Positions 9,306 to 18,413 are shown, counted from the first letter of the stretch. The stretch: 64,000 nucleotides of DNA from Rhizobium sp. NFR07 (GCF_900111905.1 NZ_FOKM01000007.1:124001-188000); one strand, 5' to 3'. Notes: a model not told the origin generated them from the letters alone. Program-made: numbers and translations.

Positions 9306-10508
9306 TCAGGCGTCGGTCGAGAGGATTGCAACACCCTCGCCGCGCGTATAGCCGACAGTCGTTACCACTGCATGGGCGGCCGGCTTAGACATGGCTTGTT
9401 CGTTCTTGCCGTCGAATGCCGGCACATTGGTCTTGCCATCGAGCGCCAGGGCCGCAAGCGCAAGGCCAAGTGGGAACTGCGCTTCCATGCCATGTCCGGT
9501 TACGCCGCCGAAGCCGCGGATAGCTGCGCCCGGGAAAGTCTGTTCCAGAACCGCCTTCTCACGTGCCGACAGCTCGACGAGACCGCTTGCGCCGGAAAAA
9601 ACCACCGTGTCGTCGGCGTTGAGAGCGGAGCCGGCTTCGGACAGGCGCGAAAGCCGCTTCTCGAGGCGTCCGTCGTCGCGATTGCCGCGATCGCCTTCGA
9701 CTGCGTCGATCGTTGCGTAGATATGGGCGCCGCGCGCTTGCGCATGGGCGCGGGATTCGAGCACGAGGAATGCACCGACCGACCCCATGATCATGCCGCC
9801 GCCATTGTCGGACGAACGCGACCAGAGGGCTTCCCAGTCACCGGTCGCATGGGCACGAATGCCCTCGACCAGCAGAATGATGTCGGCGCGTTCGGCGACG
9901 AAGGCGCCGCCGACAAGGCTGTGGCTGGATTGCCCGGCCTTGATCCGGTGAAAGGCAGTCTCGACGGCGGAAATGCCAGCGGATTCCTCGCCCATGAATG
10001 TGCGCGACGATCCCGTCACCTTGTGGACGATCGAGATATTGCCGGCCATCAGGTTGGAAAGCTGCGCCAGAAACAGCGTCGGACGCAGTTCGGTCGTCAG
10101 CTTCTCGTTGAGCAGCACGTCGCGGTCGTTGCGCTTGAGGCCTTCGTCGGCGATCAGCGAATCGACCTTGATGTCGCGCTCACCGCCGCCAGCGGCCACG
10201 ATCATATCCATCGAGGCGCAGGCTTCCGCGTTTTCCTTGAGGCCGGCGTCGTCGAGCGCCAGACCGGCGGTGAAGACGCCGAGGCGCTGCCAGTTCTCCA
10301 TCTGCCGCTGATCGCCGCGCTTGGCGATCTGGGCCGACCAGTCGATTTCCGGCATGGGATGGATCGGATAGGGCTTGAAGCGTTCGATTTCGACCTTCGG
10401 TGCGCCGACCGCCGGCTGCGACAGGAACGCGACATGCGCATCCTTACCGACGCCCTGGCAGGTCACGATCCCGACGCCGGTGATCACAACATCATTGTCA
10501 GACTTCAT
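9306..10508 (-). CDS. fabF2: KAS-like protein without active-site cysteine (FabF2XL)
   Basis: A 400-residue ketosynthase-fold protein. Aligning ISIVHKVTGSSRTFMGEESAG with KAS II puts Glu175 in place of the nucleophilic Cys. The first catalytic His region (NAHGT) is also replaced (VFSGASGLVE), while GGVTGHGMEA keeps the second. It therefore cannot condense by the classical mechanism and resembles chain-length-factor (KS-beta) partners or decarboxylating KSQ-type proteins. Its position directly before fabF1 supports a KS/CLF-like pair that sets the C28 length; that role is inference. Confidence 0.88.
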   Translation of the reverse strand: MKSDNDVVITGVGIVTCQGVGKDAHVAFLSQPAVGAPKVEIERFKPYPIHPMPEIDWSAQIAKRGDQRQMENWQRLGVFTAGLALDDAGLKENAEACASMDMIVAAGGGERDIKVDSLIADEGLKRNDRDVLLNEKLTTELRPTLFLAQLSNLMAGNISIVHKVTGSSRTFMGEESAGISAVETAFHRIKAGQSSHSLVGGAFVAERADIILLVEGIRAHATGDWEALWSRSSDNGGGMIMGSVGAFLVLESRAHAQARGAHIYATIDAVEGDRGNRDDGRLEKRLSRLSEAGSALNADDTVVFSGASGLVELSAREKAVLEQTFPGAAIRGFGGVTGHGMEAQFPLGLALAALALDGKTNVPAFDGKNEQAMSKPAAHAVVTTVGYTRGEGVAILSTDA

Positions 10509-10541
10509 AACTGTCCTCTTTGCGGAGGTTAGCGGGCGGCT

Positions 10542-11015
10542 TCAGCCGCCGGCTTCCATTGCGGCCACAAGGCCGACTTCTTCGGCGCGCTTGCGCACGA
10601 TCGGCGCCAGCGGAATTTCTGTAAACGGCATCGTGCGTAGCTTGAGCTGCGCGTCGCAGACCTTCTTGCCGGCAGACGAGATCTTCGCCTTGGTCACGGC
10701 ATAACCCGATCCTTCATGCTCTAGGAAGGCTTCGATGTCGAGAACCGCCTCCGGCTCGACGAAGGCGCGCATCTTGGCGCCATCGACCGACATGAGAAAC
10801 GGCATGGCAGCAAAATTGGTGGCGGCGAGCACGAGCATGCCCGAGGCCTGCGCCATGGTTTCGATCAGGAGCACGCCCGGAACGAGCGGCATGCCGGGAA
10901 AATGCCCTTCGAAAACGGGGCTTTTCGCCGGCACGGTCGACCGCGCCTTCAGTGTCTTTCCGCCGAGATCGAGCGTTTCCACCCGATCGATCATCTGGAA
11001 ATATTCGAGTAGCAT
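10542..11015 (-). CDS. fabZ: 3-hydroxyacyl-ACP dehydratase, FabZ type
   Basis: A 157-residue hot-dog-fold protein with the FabZ catalytic pair His38 in EGHFPGMPLVPGV and Glu52 in IETMAQASGM. It dehydrates 3-hydroxyacyl intermediates during elongation on AcpXL. It lies 18 bases after acpXL and 33 bases before fabF2 in a conserved operon order. Confidence 0.92.
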   Translation of the reverse strand: MLLEYFQMIDRVETLDLGGKTLKARSTVPAKSPVFEGHFPGMPLVPGVLLIETMAQASGMLVLAATNFAAMPFLMSVDGAKMRAFVEPEAVLDIEAFLEHEGSGYAVTKAKISSAGKKVCDAQLKLRTMPFTEIPLAPIVRKRAEEVGLVAAMEAGG

Positions 11016-11033
11016 ACGGCTTACGGTAGGGCG

Positions 11034-11318
11034 TCAGCCCTTGGCCGCCCTCAGCTCGTCGATCTTGGCACAGAGGTTCTTGAGGACGAAATATTCCTCG
11101 GTCGAAACCTTGCCCTCGTTGACTTCCTGGGTCCACTGCTCGAGCGGGATCTTGATGCCGAATTCCTTGTCGATCGCGAAGACGATGTCGAGGAAGTCCA
11201 GGCTGTCGATGCCGAGGTCATCGATCGTGTGGCTTTCCGGAGTGATGGTCTCGCGGTCGATTTCGCTGGTTTCAGCAATGATGTCGGCAACTTTGTCGAA
11301 TGTAGCGGTCACGCCCAT
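11034..11318 (-). CDS. acpXL: Specialised acyl carrier protein AcpXL
   Basis: A 94-residue acidic carrier protein, longer than housekeeping AcpP. Phosphopantetheine attaches at Ser39 in [10 protein letters not shown]. AcpXL carries the 27-hydroxyoctacosanoyl chain for lipid A in rhizobia and brucellae. It is the promoter-proximal gene of the minus-strand cluster acpXL-fabZ-fabF2-fabF1-adh-lpxXL; the 115-base gap to hemN upstream holds the presumed promoter. Confidence 0.96.
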
Positions 11319-11433
11319 GTCCTCTGAAGAATATGTAAATCAGAGTTCCACATAGGGAAAACGGTTCCAAATGCCAATGGCTTCGTTTTTCGAAGCCCAA
11401 ATTTGCACCGAAACTGTTGCCCAAACAGCAGTT

Positions 11434-12783
11434 TTAGACGGCAATCGAGTGCCGTCCACGCCCCGTATCGAAATAGCGATCGAAGATTGCCGCCACGGTG
11501 CGCGCGAACGGGCGCCCTTGCCTCGTGATGCGGAATGCGCCGTTGGTGACATGACAGATGCCGTCCGTGTTCTGCCGCGCGAAGGCCCGTGCTTCTCCGA
11601 TTAACTCATCCGCGCCATCGGGGAAACTCGCCCGCAGAGGCAGGAAGTCGAAGCCGAAATCGCACATCAACCGTTCGATAACATAGGCGCGCATGCGATC
11701 GTCGCTCGAGAACGCGACACCGCGAACCGCCGCTAGGCCCCCGTTCGCGGCCATTCGCTGGTATTCGCCGGTTGCCGGCATGTTCTGGATATAGCCCTGC
11801 GGCAACTGACTGATCGAAGAGGCCCCGAGCCCGATCAGCGCGTCGGCGCTGTCAGTCGTATAACCCTGGAAATTACGCCGCAGACGGCCGGAACGGGCAG
11901 CGATTGCGAGCGAATCGCCGGCCTTGGCGAAATGATCGATCCCAACCGCCTGGTATCCGGCATCAAACAGCTTCTGAGCGGCAAACATGCTTTGGCGGAA
12001 ACGCTCTGTGACATCAGGCAGTGCTGATTCCGGGATCATCGTCTGGTGCTTTTTCATCCACGGCACATGGGCGTAGCCGAAAAGCGCCACCCGATCCGGC
12101 GACAGCGACAAAATGTCCGACAGCGTGCGATCCACACCCTCGACGGTCTGGTGCGGCAAGCCATAAAGCACATCGCAATTGACCGAGCCGACACCGCGGG
12201 CCCTCACCGCGTCGACCACCGATTTCGTCTGCTCGAAAGTCTGGATGCGGTTGATAGCTTTCTGCACGACCGGATCGAAATCCTGCACGCCGAGGCTCGC
12301 GCGCATCATGCCGATCTCGGACAAGGCATCGTACCGGGCCTCATCCAGATCGTTCGGGTCCATCTCGACGCTGATCTCCACTTCTTCGGCCATGTCGAAC
12401 GATGTCCTGAGGCAGTCCATCAGATCGATCATGTCCTCGGGCTTCAGCATTGTTGGCGAGCCGCCGCCGAAATGGATGGCGGTGACCTTCGTGCCGGCCC
12501 CGACGCGGGCGCCGACCGTGGCGATCTCCTGCCGCAGGGCCGCCAGATAGGCGGTGATCGGCTCATAACGCAGCGTCTGCTTCGTGTGACAGGCACAGAA
12601 CCAGCAGAGCCGGTCGCAATAGGGAATATGCAGATAGAGCGACAGGCTGTTGCCCGCGCCGAGCTCCGACAACCACTGCGAATAGATGTCGCAATTTACC
12701 CCACTGTGAAAGTGAGGGGCTGTCGGATAACTCGTATAGCGCGGCACCGCACCGGAATATTTTGCAAGCAGCCTCTCGTTCAT
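11434..12783 (-). CDS. hemN: Oxygen-independent coproporphyrinogen III oxidase HemN
   Basis: A 449-residue radical SAM enzyme that decarboxylates coproporphyrinogen III during anaerobic haem synthesis. The 4Fe-4S site is CDRLCWFC (Cys56, 60, 63), followed by HFGGGSPTML and the C-terminal HemN domain. The open frame extends to 13437, but ATG 12783 follows AGAGG and matches family starts (MNERLLAKYSGAVPRYTSYPTA). It is divergent from fnrN across an FNR box whose centre would put transcription about 18 nt upstream of this start. Confidence 0.96.
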   Translation of the reverse strand: MNERLLAKYSGAVPRYTSYPTAPHFHSGVNCDIYSQWLSELGAGNSLSLYLHIPYCDRLCWFCACHTKQTLRYEPITAYLAALRQEIATVGARVGAGTKVTAIHFGGGSPTMLKPEDMIDLMDCLRTSFDMAEEVEISVEMDPNDLDEARYDALSEIGMMRASLGVQDFDPVVQKAINRIQTFEQTKSVVDAVRARGVGSVNCDVLYGLPHQTVEGVDRTLSDILSLSPDRVALFGYAHVPWMKKHQTMIPESALPDVTERFRQSMFAAQKLFDAGYQAVGIDHFAKAGDSLAIAARSGRLRRNFQGYTTDSADALIGLGASSISQLPQGYIQNMPATGEYQRMAANGGLAAVRGVAFSSDDRMRAYVIERLMCDFGFDFLPLRASFPDGADELIGEARAFARQNTDGICHVTNGAFRITRQGRPFARTVAAIFDRYFDTGRGRHSIAV

Positions 12784-12835
12784 CGCGCACCTCTTTTCTG
12801 CGGCCCAGAGGTAGCCGGGGAATATTTTCGCGACT

Positions 12836-12849
12836 TTGACCTGGATCAA
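12836..12849. promoter_or_regulatory. FNR box in the hemN-fnrN divergent promoter
   Basis: TTGACCTGGATCAA fits TTGA-N6-TCAA. The centre (12842.5) is placed so that a -41.5 geometry gives leaders of about 18 nt for hemN and 32 nt for fnrN. This is compatible with dual activation and FnrN autoregulation. Confidence 0.85.
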
Positions 12850-12915
12850 GCATGAGAACGTCATGTGAACCAAGGTCGAAACCACGGAGGAGAGCCCGAA
12901 TCGTAGGACAGGAAG

Positions 12916-13641
12916 ATGGATGCACAGCTGAAACTGCCGGAGACCCAGGAGATCCCGCTCGTCTGCCGCTCCTGCGAAGCAAGGCACGGCGGCATCTGCT
13001 CCACGTTGACCACGCAGCAATTGGCCGAACTCAACAAGCATTCGCAGCGCCGTGCTGTAGAGGCTGGAACCGAGCTGATCGGCCAAGGCGAACTGGTAAC
13101 GTCCTATTCCAACGTGCTGAAAGGTGTCGTGAAGCTGCAGAAGATCATGGCGGACGGCCGCCAGCAGATCGTCGGCCTGCAATTCGCTCCCGATTTCATG
13201 GGGCGTCCCTTCCTCGGCGAAAGCCTGATGACTGCCGAAGCCGCCACCGATACAGAACTCTGTGTGCTGCCGCGACGGCTGCTGGAGCGCATGATCGGCG
13301 AATCGTCGGATCTTGGTGCAAAACTTCACAGGCAGGCATTGCTGGAACTCGACGAGGCGCGTGACTGGATGCTCACGCTCGGACGCAAGTCCGCCCGCGA
13401 AAAGGTGGCGAGCCTGCTGGTGCTGATCGCCACGCATACCGAACCGGAGGATATCCGCGACTGCGCCTTCGACCTGCCGCTGTCACGCGCCGACATCGCT
13501 GATTTTCTCGGCCTCACGATCGAGACCGTCAGCCGCCAGATGACCAAGCTGCGCAAGGACGGCATCATCCATATCGAAAACAACCGGCATGTGATCGTGC
13601 CGGATTTCGAACGGCTTTCGGTGGCCGCGGGCGGAGACTAG
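12916..13641 (+). CDS. fnrN: Oxygen-responsive regulator FnrN (Crp/Fnr family)
   Basis: A 241-residue Crp/Fnr regulator with the oxygen-labile 4Fe-4S ligands Cys17, Cys20, Cys28 (VCRSCEARHGGIC) and Cys116. An N-terminal cyclic-nucleotide-like beta barrel is followed by a dimer helix and an HTH with the E-x2-S-R recognition element (TIETVSRQMTKL). It should bind the three TTGA-N6-TCAA boxes in this window (ccoG, ccoN, hemN/fnrN). AGGACAGGAAG precedes the ATG. Confidence 0.95.
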   Translation: MDAQLKLPETQEIPLVCRSCEARHGGICSTLTTQQLAELNKHSQRRAVEAGTELIGQGELVTSYSNVLKGVVKLQKIMADGRQQIVGLQFAPDFMGRPFLGESLMTAEAATDTELCVLPRRLLERMIGESSDLGAKLHRQALLELDEARDWMLTLGRKSAREKVASLLVLIATHTEPEDIRDCAFDLPLSRADIADFLGLTIETVSRQMTKLRKDGIIHIENNRHVIVPDFERLSVAAGGD

Positions 13642-13660
13642 CCCTCGCCCGCCGCATTTT

Positions 13661-14626
13661 TCAGGGTGCGCGACCTTCGACAAGAACGGCGCGGATCGCA
13701 TCGAGCACACCTTCGGCACGGACGTCGGTGCAGACCGACTGGCTCGGGACACCATCCCAGGCACTGCCGATGAACTTGCGGCCTTGATCCGGCGCCTGAA
13801 TGGTCTTGCCGTCGGCAAGCCCGCCGCAGACGACACGGACGGGGCCCGTGCGGACGTCGAACAGATGCGGTTCGGTGAGATAGACGCAGGCGCAGCTGTC
13901 ATGCAGCACCATGCCGTCGAGACCAACGCGCTGGCGATAGAAATCGATATAGAACTGCGACAGGTCGGAAAGCAGTTTCAGTTCCGGCCCTCCGGCCTTG
14001 ACCATCGCGGCCATCTCGTCGGACGACATCCGCGTCTTCATCGTCACGTCGAGGCCGAGGATCGTGACCTTCCACGGCGCGATGAACACGACGTCGGCCG
14101 CTTCCGGATCGCCGTGGATATTGGCCTCGGCCGCCGGCGTGACATTGCCGTTCACGTCGAACGCGCCGCCCATGATCACGACTTCCTTTACCAGTGCCGC
14201 AATGCCCGGATCGGCCTTGAGCGCCAGCGCCAGGTTGGTCATCCGGCCGACGGCGACGATCGTCACATTGCCCGGATCGGCACGCACCATGTCGATAATG
14301 AACTGCGCTGCCGAACGTTCATCCAGCGGATGGTCAATGTCCAGCGGTACGCCGATATTGCCGAGCCCGTCCTCGCCATGAACGGCTGGAGCGTAATGGG
14401 CTGAATCACGGGCCTCGTCGAAGGCCGCGCCTGCGCCCTTGGCGATCGGAGCCGCAATGCCCCATTCCTGGTGGAGGAACTGCGCGTTGCGCGTTGTAAG
14501 CTCGATCGCGGCATTGCCGAACACGGTGGTCACGCCGACGAGTTCGATATCCGGATGGCGATGCAGGTAAAGAAGAGCCATTGCGTCGTCCACGCCGGGA
14601 TCGGTGTCGAATATGACTTTCTGCAT
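13661..14626 (-). CDS. Nucleoside hydrolase (IunH family)
   Basis: A 321-residue inosine/uridine-preferring nucleoside hydrolase. The Ca-binding signature DTDPGVDDAMAL lies at the N-terminus, with further family motifs NAAIELTTRNA, VGRMTNLALAL and IMGGAFDVNGNVTP, and HDSCACVYL near the C-terminus. It cleaves the N-glycosidic bond of ribonucleosides for purine/pyrimidine salvage. ATG 14626 is preferred over an upstream in-frame TTG at 14638. It converges on fnrN with 19 bases between them. Confidence 0.92.
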   Translation of the reverse strand: MQKVIFDTDPGVDDAMALLYLHRHPDIELVGVTTVFGNAAIELTTRNAQFLHQEWGIAAPIAKGAGAAFDEARDSAHYAPAVHGEDGLGNIGVPLDIDHPLDERSAAQFIIDMVRADPGNVTIVAVGRMTNLALALKADPGIAALVKEVVIMGGAFDVNGNVTPAAEANIHGDPEAADVVFIAPWKVTILGLDVTMKTRMSSDEMAAMVKAGGPELKLLSDLSQFYIDFYRQRVGLDGMVLHDSCACVYLTEPHLFDVRTGPVRVVCGGLADGKTIQAPDQGRKFIGSAWDGVPSQSVCTDVRAEGVLDAIRAVLVEGRAP

Positions 14627-14802
14627 GCGCCTGTCCAACTTTGCTGATGCTGCTTAAGGCCGCGCACCATAGTCGCATTGCGACAAGGTGCAATCCCGTC
14701 GGCGGGTCCTGACGGATTGCGCTGTGGGTAGTCTTGCCCGCGGACGGGTTCGGTGCCAAAAGGCGGCTCTTCAAGCATTTCCTGCCCCGCGAGTGCCCTC
14801 CC

Positions 14803-15588
14803 TTGCCCGATATCGCCTTCGAGCTTCTCCTGCTCCTGTTTCTTGCCGCCTGTTTTGCCGGTTTCGTCGATTCCATTGCAGGCGGCGGTGGTCTGATCAC
14901 CATCCCGGTTCTGCTGATCGCAGGTCTTCCGCCGCTCGAGGCAATCGCCACGAACAAGCTGCAGTCGCAATTCGCGTCGGCGTCGGCGACCATCGCCTAC
15001 GCCCGCAAGGGCCACATTAACCTGCGCCAGCAGATGCCAATGGCGGTGATGGCGATGGCCGGAGGCGCCGCAGGCGCTCTGCTTGCCTCGATCGTTCCGG
15101 CATCAATGCTCGCCGCGGCGATCCCCTTCCTTTTGATCGCGATCGCGCTGTTCTTCGCGTTCAAGCCCAATCTCGCCGACGTCGATGGTCACCGCCGGGT
15201 GACGCCCTTTGTATTCGGCCTCACGGTCGTGCCGATCGTCGGCCTTTATGATGGTGTGTTCGGGCCGGGTGCCGGTTCATTCTACATGCTGGGATTCGTG
15301 CTGCTTGCCGGCTTCGGCCTCCTGAAGGCGACCGCCCATACCAAGCTGATCAATTTCGGCTCGAATTTCGGCTCGTTCCTGGTCTTCGCCGCAACGGGCT
15401 CGATCCTCTGGAAGGTTGGCCTGATGATGGGCCTTGGCCAGTTCATCGGCGCGCAGATCGGCTCCGGCCTCGCGATGAAGAAGGGCTCCAAGCTGATTAA
15501 GCCGCTGCTGGTAATTTCCTGCCTGGCGCTGGCGACGAAGCTGCTGGCCGACCCCAGCCACCCTGCCCGCCTCTGGCTCGGCTGGTAA
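14803..15588 (+). CDS. TSUP family membrane transporter (TauE/SafE)
   Basis: A 261-residue polytopic protein with about eight hydrophobic segments and the TSUP motif FVDSIAGGGGLITIPVLL near the N-terminus, repeated in the second half as YDGVFGPGAGSFYM. The family exports or imports small sulfur or organic anions (sulfite, sulfoacetate and others); the substrate here is unknown. The frame is open back to 14734. TTG 14803 gives a family-like N-terminus (MPDIAFELLLLL), but neither candidate has a strong ribosome site. Confidence 0.85.
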   Translation: MPDIAFELLLLLFLAACFAGFVDSIAGGGGLITIPVLLIAGLPPLEAIATNKLQSQFASASATIAYARKGHINLRQQMPMAVMAMAGGAAGALLASIVPASMLAAAIPFLLIAIALFFAFKPNLADVDGHRRVTPFVFGLTVVPIVGLYDGVFGPGAGSFYMLGFVLLAGFGLLKATAHTKLINFGSNFGSFLVFAATGSILWKVGLMMGLGQFIGAQIGSGLAMKKGSKLIKPLLVISCLALATKLLADPSHPARLWLGW

Positions 15589-15594
15589 GCCCAG

Positions 15595-16116
15595 TCACCC
15601 CTTCATGCGGAGCGGCAGGCCGGCAGCGATGAAAAACACATCGTCCACTACTGCGGCGATCTGTTGGTGCAGACGTCCGGCATGGTCACGGAATTCCCGT
15701 GCCATCCTGTTCTCCGGCACGATCCCAAGGCCGACTTCGTTCGACACGAGGAGAACGGTGGCCCGAGTGGCCGATATACGCGCCACAAGGTCGGCGGCTC
15801 GCGCCGGAATATCAGCGTCATCCATCATCAGGTTCGTGACCCAGAGCGTCAGGCAGTCCACCAGGACGACACAGCCGGGGTCATCGGCCTCCGCCAGCGC
15901 GCCGGACAGATCCAGAGGCACTTCATGTGTGATCCATTCCGGGCCGCGATCGTCGCGGTGCCTGGCGATCCGCTCCCGCATCTCGTCGTCATAGGCCCGC
16001 CCTGTCGCGATGTAATGCCGCTCCATGCCGCTGTCGCGCGCCAGCTTTTCCGCGAACGCGGATTTACCGGAGCGCGCACCTCCGAGAACGAGCGCAGTCT
16101 TGCCGGTCAAGATCAT
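15595..16116 (-). CDS. cobP: Adenosylcobinamide kinase / guanylyltransferase CobP (CobU)
   Basis: A 173-residue bifunctional enzyme of cobalamin nucleotide-loop assembly. The P-loop is [13 protein letters not shown], and [12 protein letters not shown] and [12 protein letters not shown] are family blocks. It phosphorylates adenosylcobinamide and then forms GDP-cobinamide. It stands alone here, convergent with the TSUP gene and about 1.1 kb from a B12-dependent methyltransferase cluster that needs corrinoid. I see no clear cobalamin riboswitch upstream. Confidence 0.94.
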   Translation of the reverse strand: MILTGKTALVLGGARSGKSAFAEKLARDSGMERHYIATGRAYDDEMRERIARHRDDRGPEWITHEVPLDLSGALAEADDPGCVVLVDCLTLWVTNLMMDDADIPARAADLVARISATRATVLLVSNEVGLGIVPENRMAREFRDHAGRLHQQIAAVVDDVFFIAAGLPLRMKG

Positions 16117-16208
16117 GGGGAGAGGATCATTCTGGAGCCAGACGAGACCGGACGATTCGTAGATCTGAGAGGCGTCCGGCCCGTGTTAGGGTTTGTCTGG
16201 ATAAGCAT

Positions 16209-16328
16209 TGCGACATCATGGTGCAGCCTCAGGCCGTTGAAGTCAATCGCGCCTTGCCGGGAGTGCCTGAAAAACATCGCGTCTCGGCATTTTCATGCGC
16301 TATCCGTTTTGCGACATAAAGTGGCGGA
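16209..16328. promoter_or_regulatory. Two TGCGACAT elements upstream of cobP and choX region
   Basis: TGCGACAT occurs at 16209-16216 and 16310-16317, the second inside TTTGCGACATAAAGTGGCG. The same extended pattern (TTTGCGACATGAGGCGGCG) recurs in the mttB/corrinoid intergenic region and, inverted, twice before the GlxA-type regulator gene. It is a candidate operator for that regulator. Confidence 0.45.
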
Positions 16329-16420
16329 TGGCTGAGTTGTGGGGCGTCTCAGTCGGGCGTATTGCATCGCCAAAATATGAGGTCGCCGAGATGGCTCGCG
16401 ACCCGTGAGGAAACACCCCG

Positions 16421-16564
16421 ATGCTTTACGTTTTCAGCAGCAAGAATGGCGTCCAGATCGCTTGGAACTCCGAAGTGCCCCGCGCATCGAGAGAGCGCCG
16501 TCCGACGTTCGGCGAACGCCTGTCGACGGCCATCGGATTCATCCGCACGTCGAACCTTGGCTGA
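16421..16564 (+). CDS. Possible small protein, 47 aa
   Basis: ATG at 16421 follows a good ribosome site (GAGGAAAC, 6 bases spacing). The frame encodes MLYVFSSKNGVQIAWNSEV... and ends at TGA 16564. Composition is ordinary, with no signal peptide or membrane segment. I do not recognise a family. A perfect 8-bp hairpin (16592-16610) follows it and could be its terminator. It is the only convincing frame in the 1.1-kb stretch between cobP and choX. Confidence 0.4.
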   Translation: MLYVFSSKNGVQIAWNSEVPRASRERRPTFGERLSTAIGFIRTSNLG

Positions 16565-17223
16565 TCTTTAAGGAATAGCCCGTTTCCGGCTTTCCCGGCC
16601 TCGCCGGGAAGGTGCGTCGCATTTGCGACTGACGCCAGGATTAAGAGGCGGCCGGTACGCTTTACCCAGGCCGGCGCCAATGGCGGACGATCCGTCCGCG
16701 GCCAGATCAATAGCGCGACATCCTTACCGGATGGTTATTGAATGCGGTTGGTGACACCAAATCGACCCCGCATACTTCTTTTTTTTCATCAGACTACATT
16801 TTTTTGCGCAGCATGGTCGCGGCGCTAATCGGCTACTAAACGTCAAATCTCGGGCGTGACTTTCAATCCGTTTCAGACCGCATGCCGAATGCCGCAAGTC
16901 CAATAGCGCATATTGACGGCATTTGACCGTTTTTAGACCTTCCGCAAGGCACAAAACACGTTCTTCCAACGAGTTACGAGTATTCTTCGGATCAGCCGTA
17001 CTGACAGCTGCTGTTGATTTATTTGATGGAAGCCGTACGGTGACTGCGCTGACACGCAAATGCGCCCTATCCGAGGCATTGTGCCGAGATAGCAAGAAGA
17101 TGCAGGTGGACGGCAGTTCTTCATCGGGGCGGCTTGGTTGTCCCTGACATATCTCCGCAAACGGATTTCGGTAAAACCGGCTCCGCGTATTGGTTGTCAA
17201 CAATAAGACTGGGAGGTCTTACG
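16565..17223. other. Long non-coding stretch upstream of betaine importer
   Basis: It holds a perfect hairpin TTCCCGGC-CTC-GCCGGGAA (16592-16610), a GTCGCA-TT-TGCGAC palindrome (16616-16629), an AT-richer section with T8 and T7 runs near 16780-16806, and a short stem AAGAC-TGGGAG-GTCTT (17205-17220) around the ribosome site of the next gene. A 159-codon minus-strand frame here looks non-coding. Confidence 0.5.
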
Positions 17224-18219
17224 ATGCAAAAACTCCTCGCTTCCACTGCCTTTGCAGCCGGTCTCTACGCGTTTGCCGGGGCAGCACAGGCAGATTGCGG
17301 CTCCATCTCCATCGCCGAAATGAACTGGGCGTCCGCCGGCGTCGCCGCCAATGTCGACAAGATCATCCTCGAAGAAGGTTATGGCTGCACCGTCGAGCTC
17401 GTTACGGGCGACACGATGCCGACCTTCACCTCCATGAACGAGAAGGCCCAGCCGGACATGGCGCCGGAATTCTGGGTCAACGCCGTGCGCACTCCGCTCG
17501 ACGCAGCCGTCAAGGAAGGCCGCCTGATCGAAGCGGCTGAAATCCTCGCCGACGGCGCGGTCGAAGGCTGGTGGATCCCGAAATTCCTCGCCGATGCCCA
17601 TCCGGATATCAAGACCGTCCAGCAGGCACTCGCTCATCCCGAACTGTTCCCTGCCCCCGAAGATCCGTCAAAGGCTGCCGTAACCAACTGCCCCTCCGGC
17701 TGGAACTGCCAGGTTTCGACCGCCAACCTCTACAAGGCACTCGGCGCCAAGGATAAGGGCTTCGAACTGGTCGACACCGGCTCTGCCGCCGGCCTGGACG
17801 GCTCGATCGCCAACGCCTTCGAAAAGAAGACTGGCTGGCTCGGCTATTACTGGGCGCCGACCGCCATTCTCGGCAAGTACGAGATGGTGAAGCTCTCCTT
17901 CGACGCGCCGCACGACAAGGCGGACTGGGACGCCTGCACCGCCGTTCCGGATTGCGCCAATCCGAAGGTCAACTCCTATCCGACCTCAGAGGCCTTTACC
18001 GTCGTGACCAAGGAGTTCGCCGACAAGGCGGGCGTCGCGATGGACTACATCAAGGCTCGCAAATGGACCAACGCCACGGTCAACAGCGTGCTCGCATGGC
18101 AGACGGATAACCAGGGCACTAACGAGGATGCGGCCAAGCACTTCCTCGAAACCATGCCGGAAGTCTGGGAAAAATGGGTCGCGCCGGATGTAGCCGAAAA
18201 GGTCAAGGCGTCGCTTTGA
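17224..18219 (+). CDS. Betaine/quaternary amine ABC transporter, periplasmic binding protein
   Basis: A 331-residue OpuAC-family solute-binding protein with a cleaved signal peptide (MQKLLASTAFAAGLYAFAGAAQA, residues 1-23). Aromatic residues typical of betaine cages appear in AEMNWASA, APEFWVNAV, VEGWWIPKF and LGYYWAPT. This supports a quaternary ammonium ligand such as glycine betaine, proline betaine or carnitine; which one cannot be decided. GGGAGG precedes the ATG. It is followed by permease and ATPase genes, then by methyl-transfer genes that would use the imported compound. Confidence 0.88.
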   Translation: MQKLLASTAFAAGLYAFAGAAQADCGSISIAEMNWASAGVAANVDKIILEEGYGCTVELVTGDTMPTFTSMNEKAQPDMAPEFWVNAVRTPLDAAVKEGRLIEAAEILADGAVEGWWIPKFLADAHPDIKTVQQALAHPELFPAPEDPSKAAVTNCPSGWNCQVSTANLYKALGAKDKGFELVDTGSAAGLDGSIANAFEKKTGWLGYYWAPTAILGKYEMVKLSFDAPHDKADWDACTAVPDCANPKVNSYPTSEAFTVVTKEFADKAGVAMDYIKARKWTNATVNSVLAWQTDNQGTNEDAAKHFLETMPEVWEKWVAPDVAEKVKASL

Positions 18220-18413
18220 TGTTATGATGATCCAAGGGCGGAGGCATCTACCGCCCTTGGATACGTCGTGCAGGCCCTGACGCATGTCGCAACGGGCCGC
18301 GTGGCAGCGGGTTCGCACCATGATAATGCCCGGGTGGATTGCGGGCCGTGACCGAAAAGCCATGTCGGCGCGGTACCCGGAGACGGACAAAAATAGAGAC
18401 AAAGGGGAAAAGC

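Noticed and set aside
11434..13437. A longer version of hemN reaching into fnrN
   Set aside because: It would run antisense through fnrN; ATG 12783 has a ribosome site and the family N-terminus.
15595..16400. Cobalamin riboswitch upstream of cobP
   Set aside because: I found no B12-box-like core or the expected long paired structure on the minus strand.
16724..17203. A 159-codon minus-strand frame in the gap before the betaine importer
   Set aside because: No ribosome site, no recognisable domain, and low-complexity Lys/Ser/Arg content in an AT-richer region.
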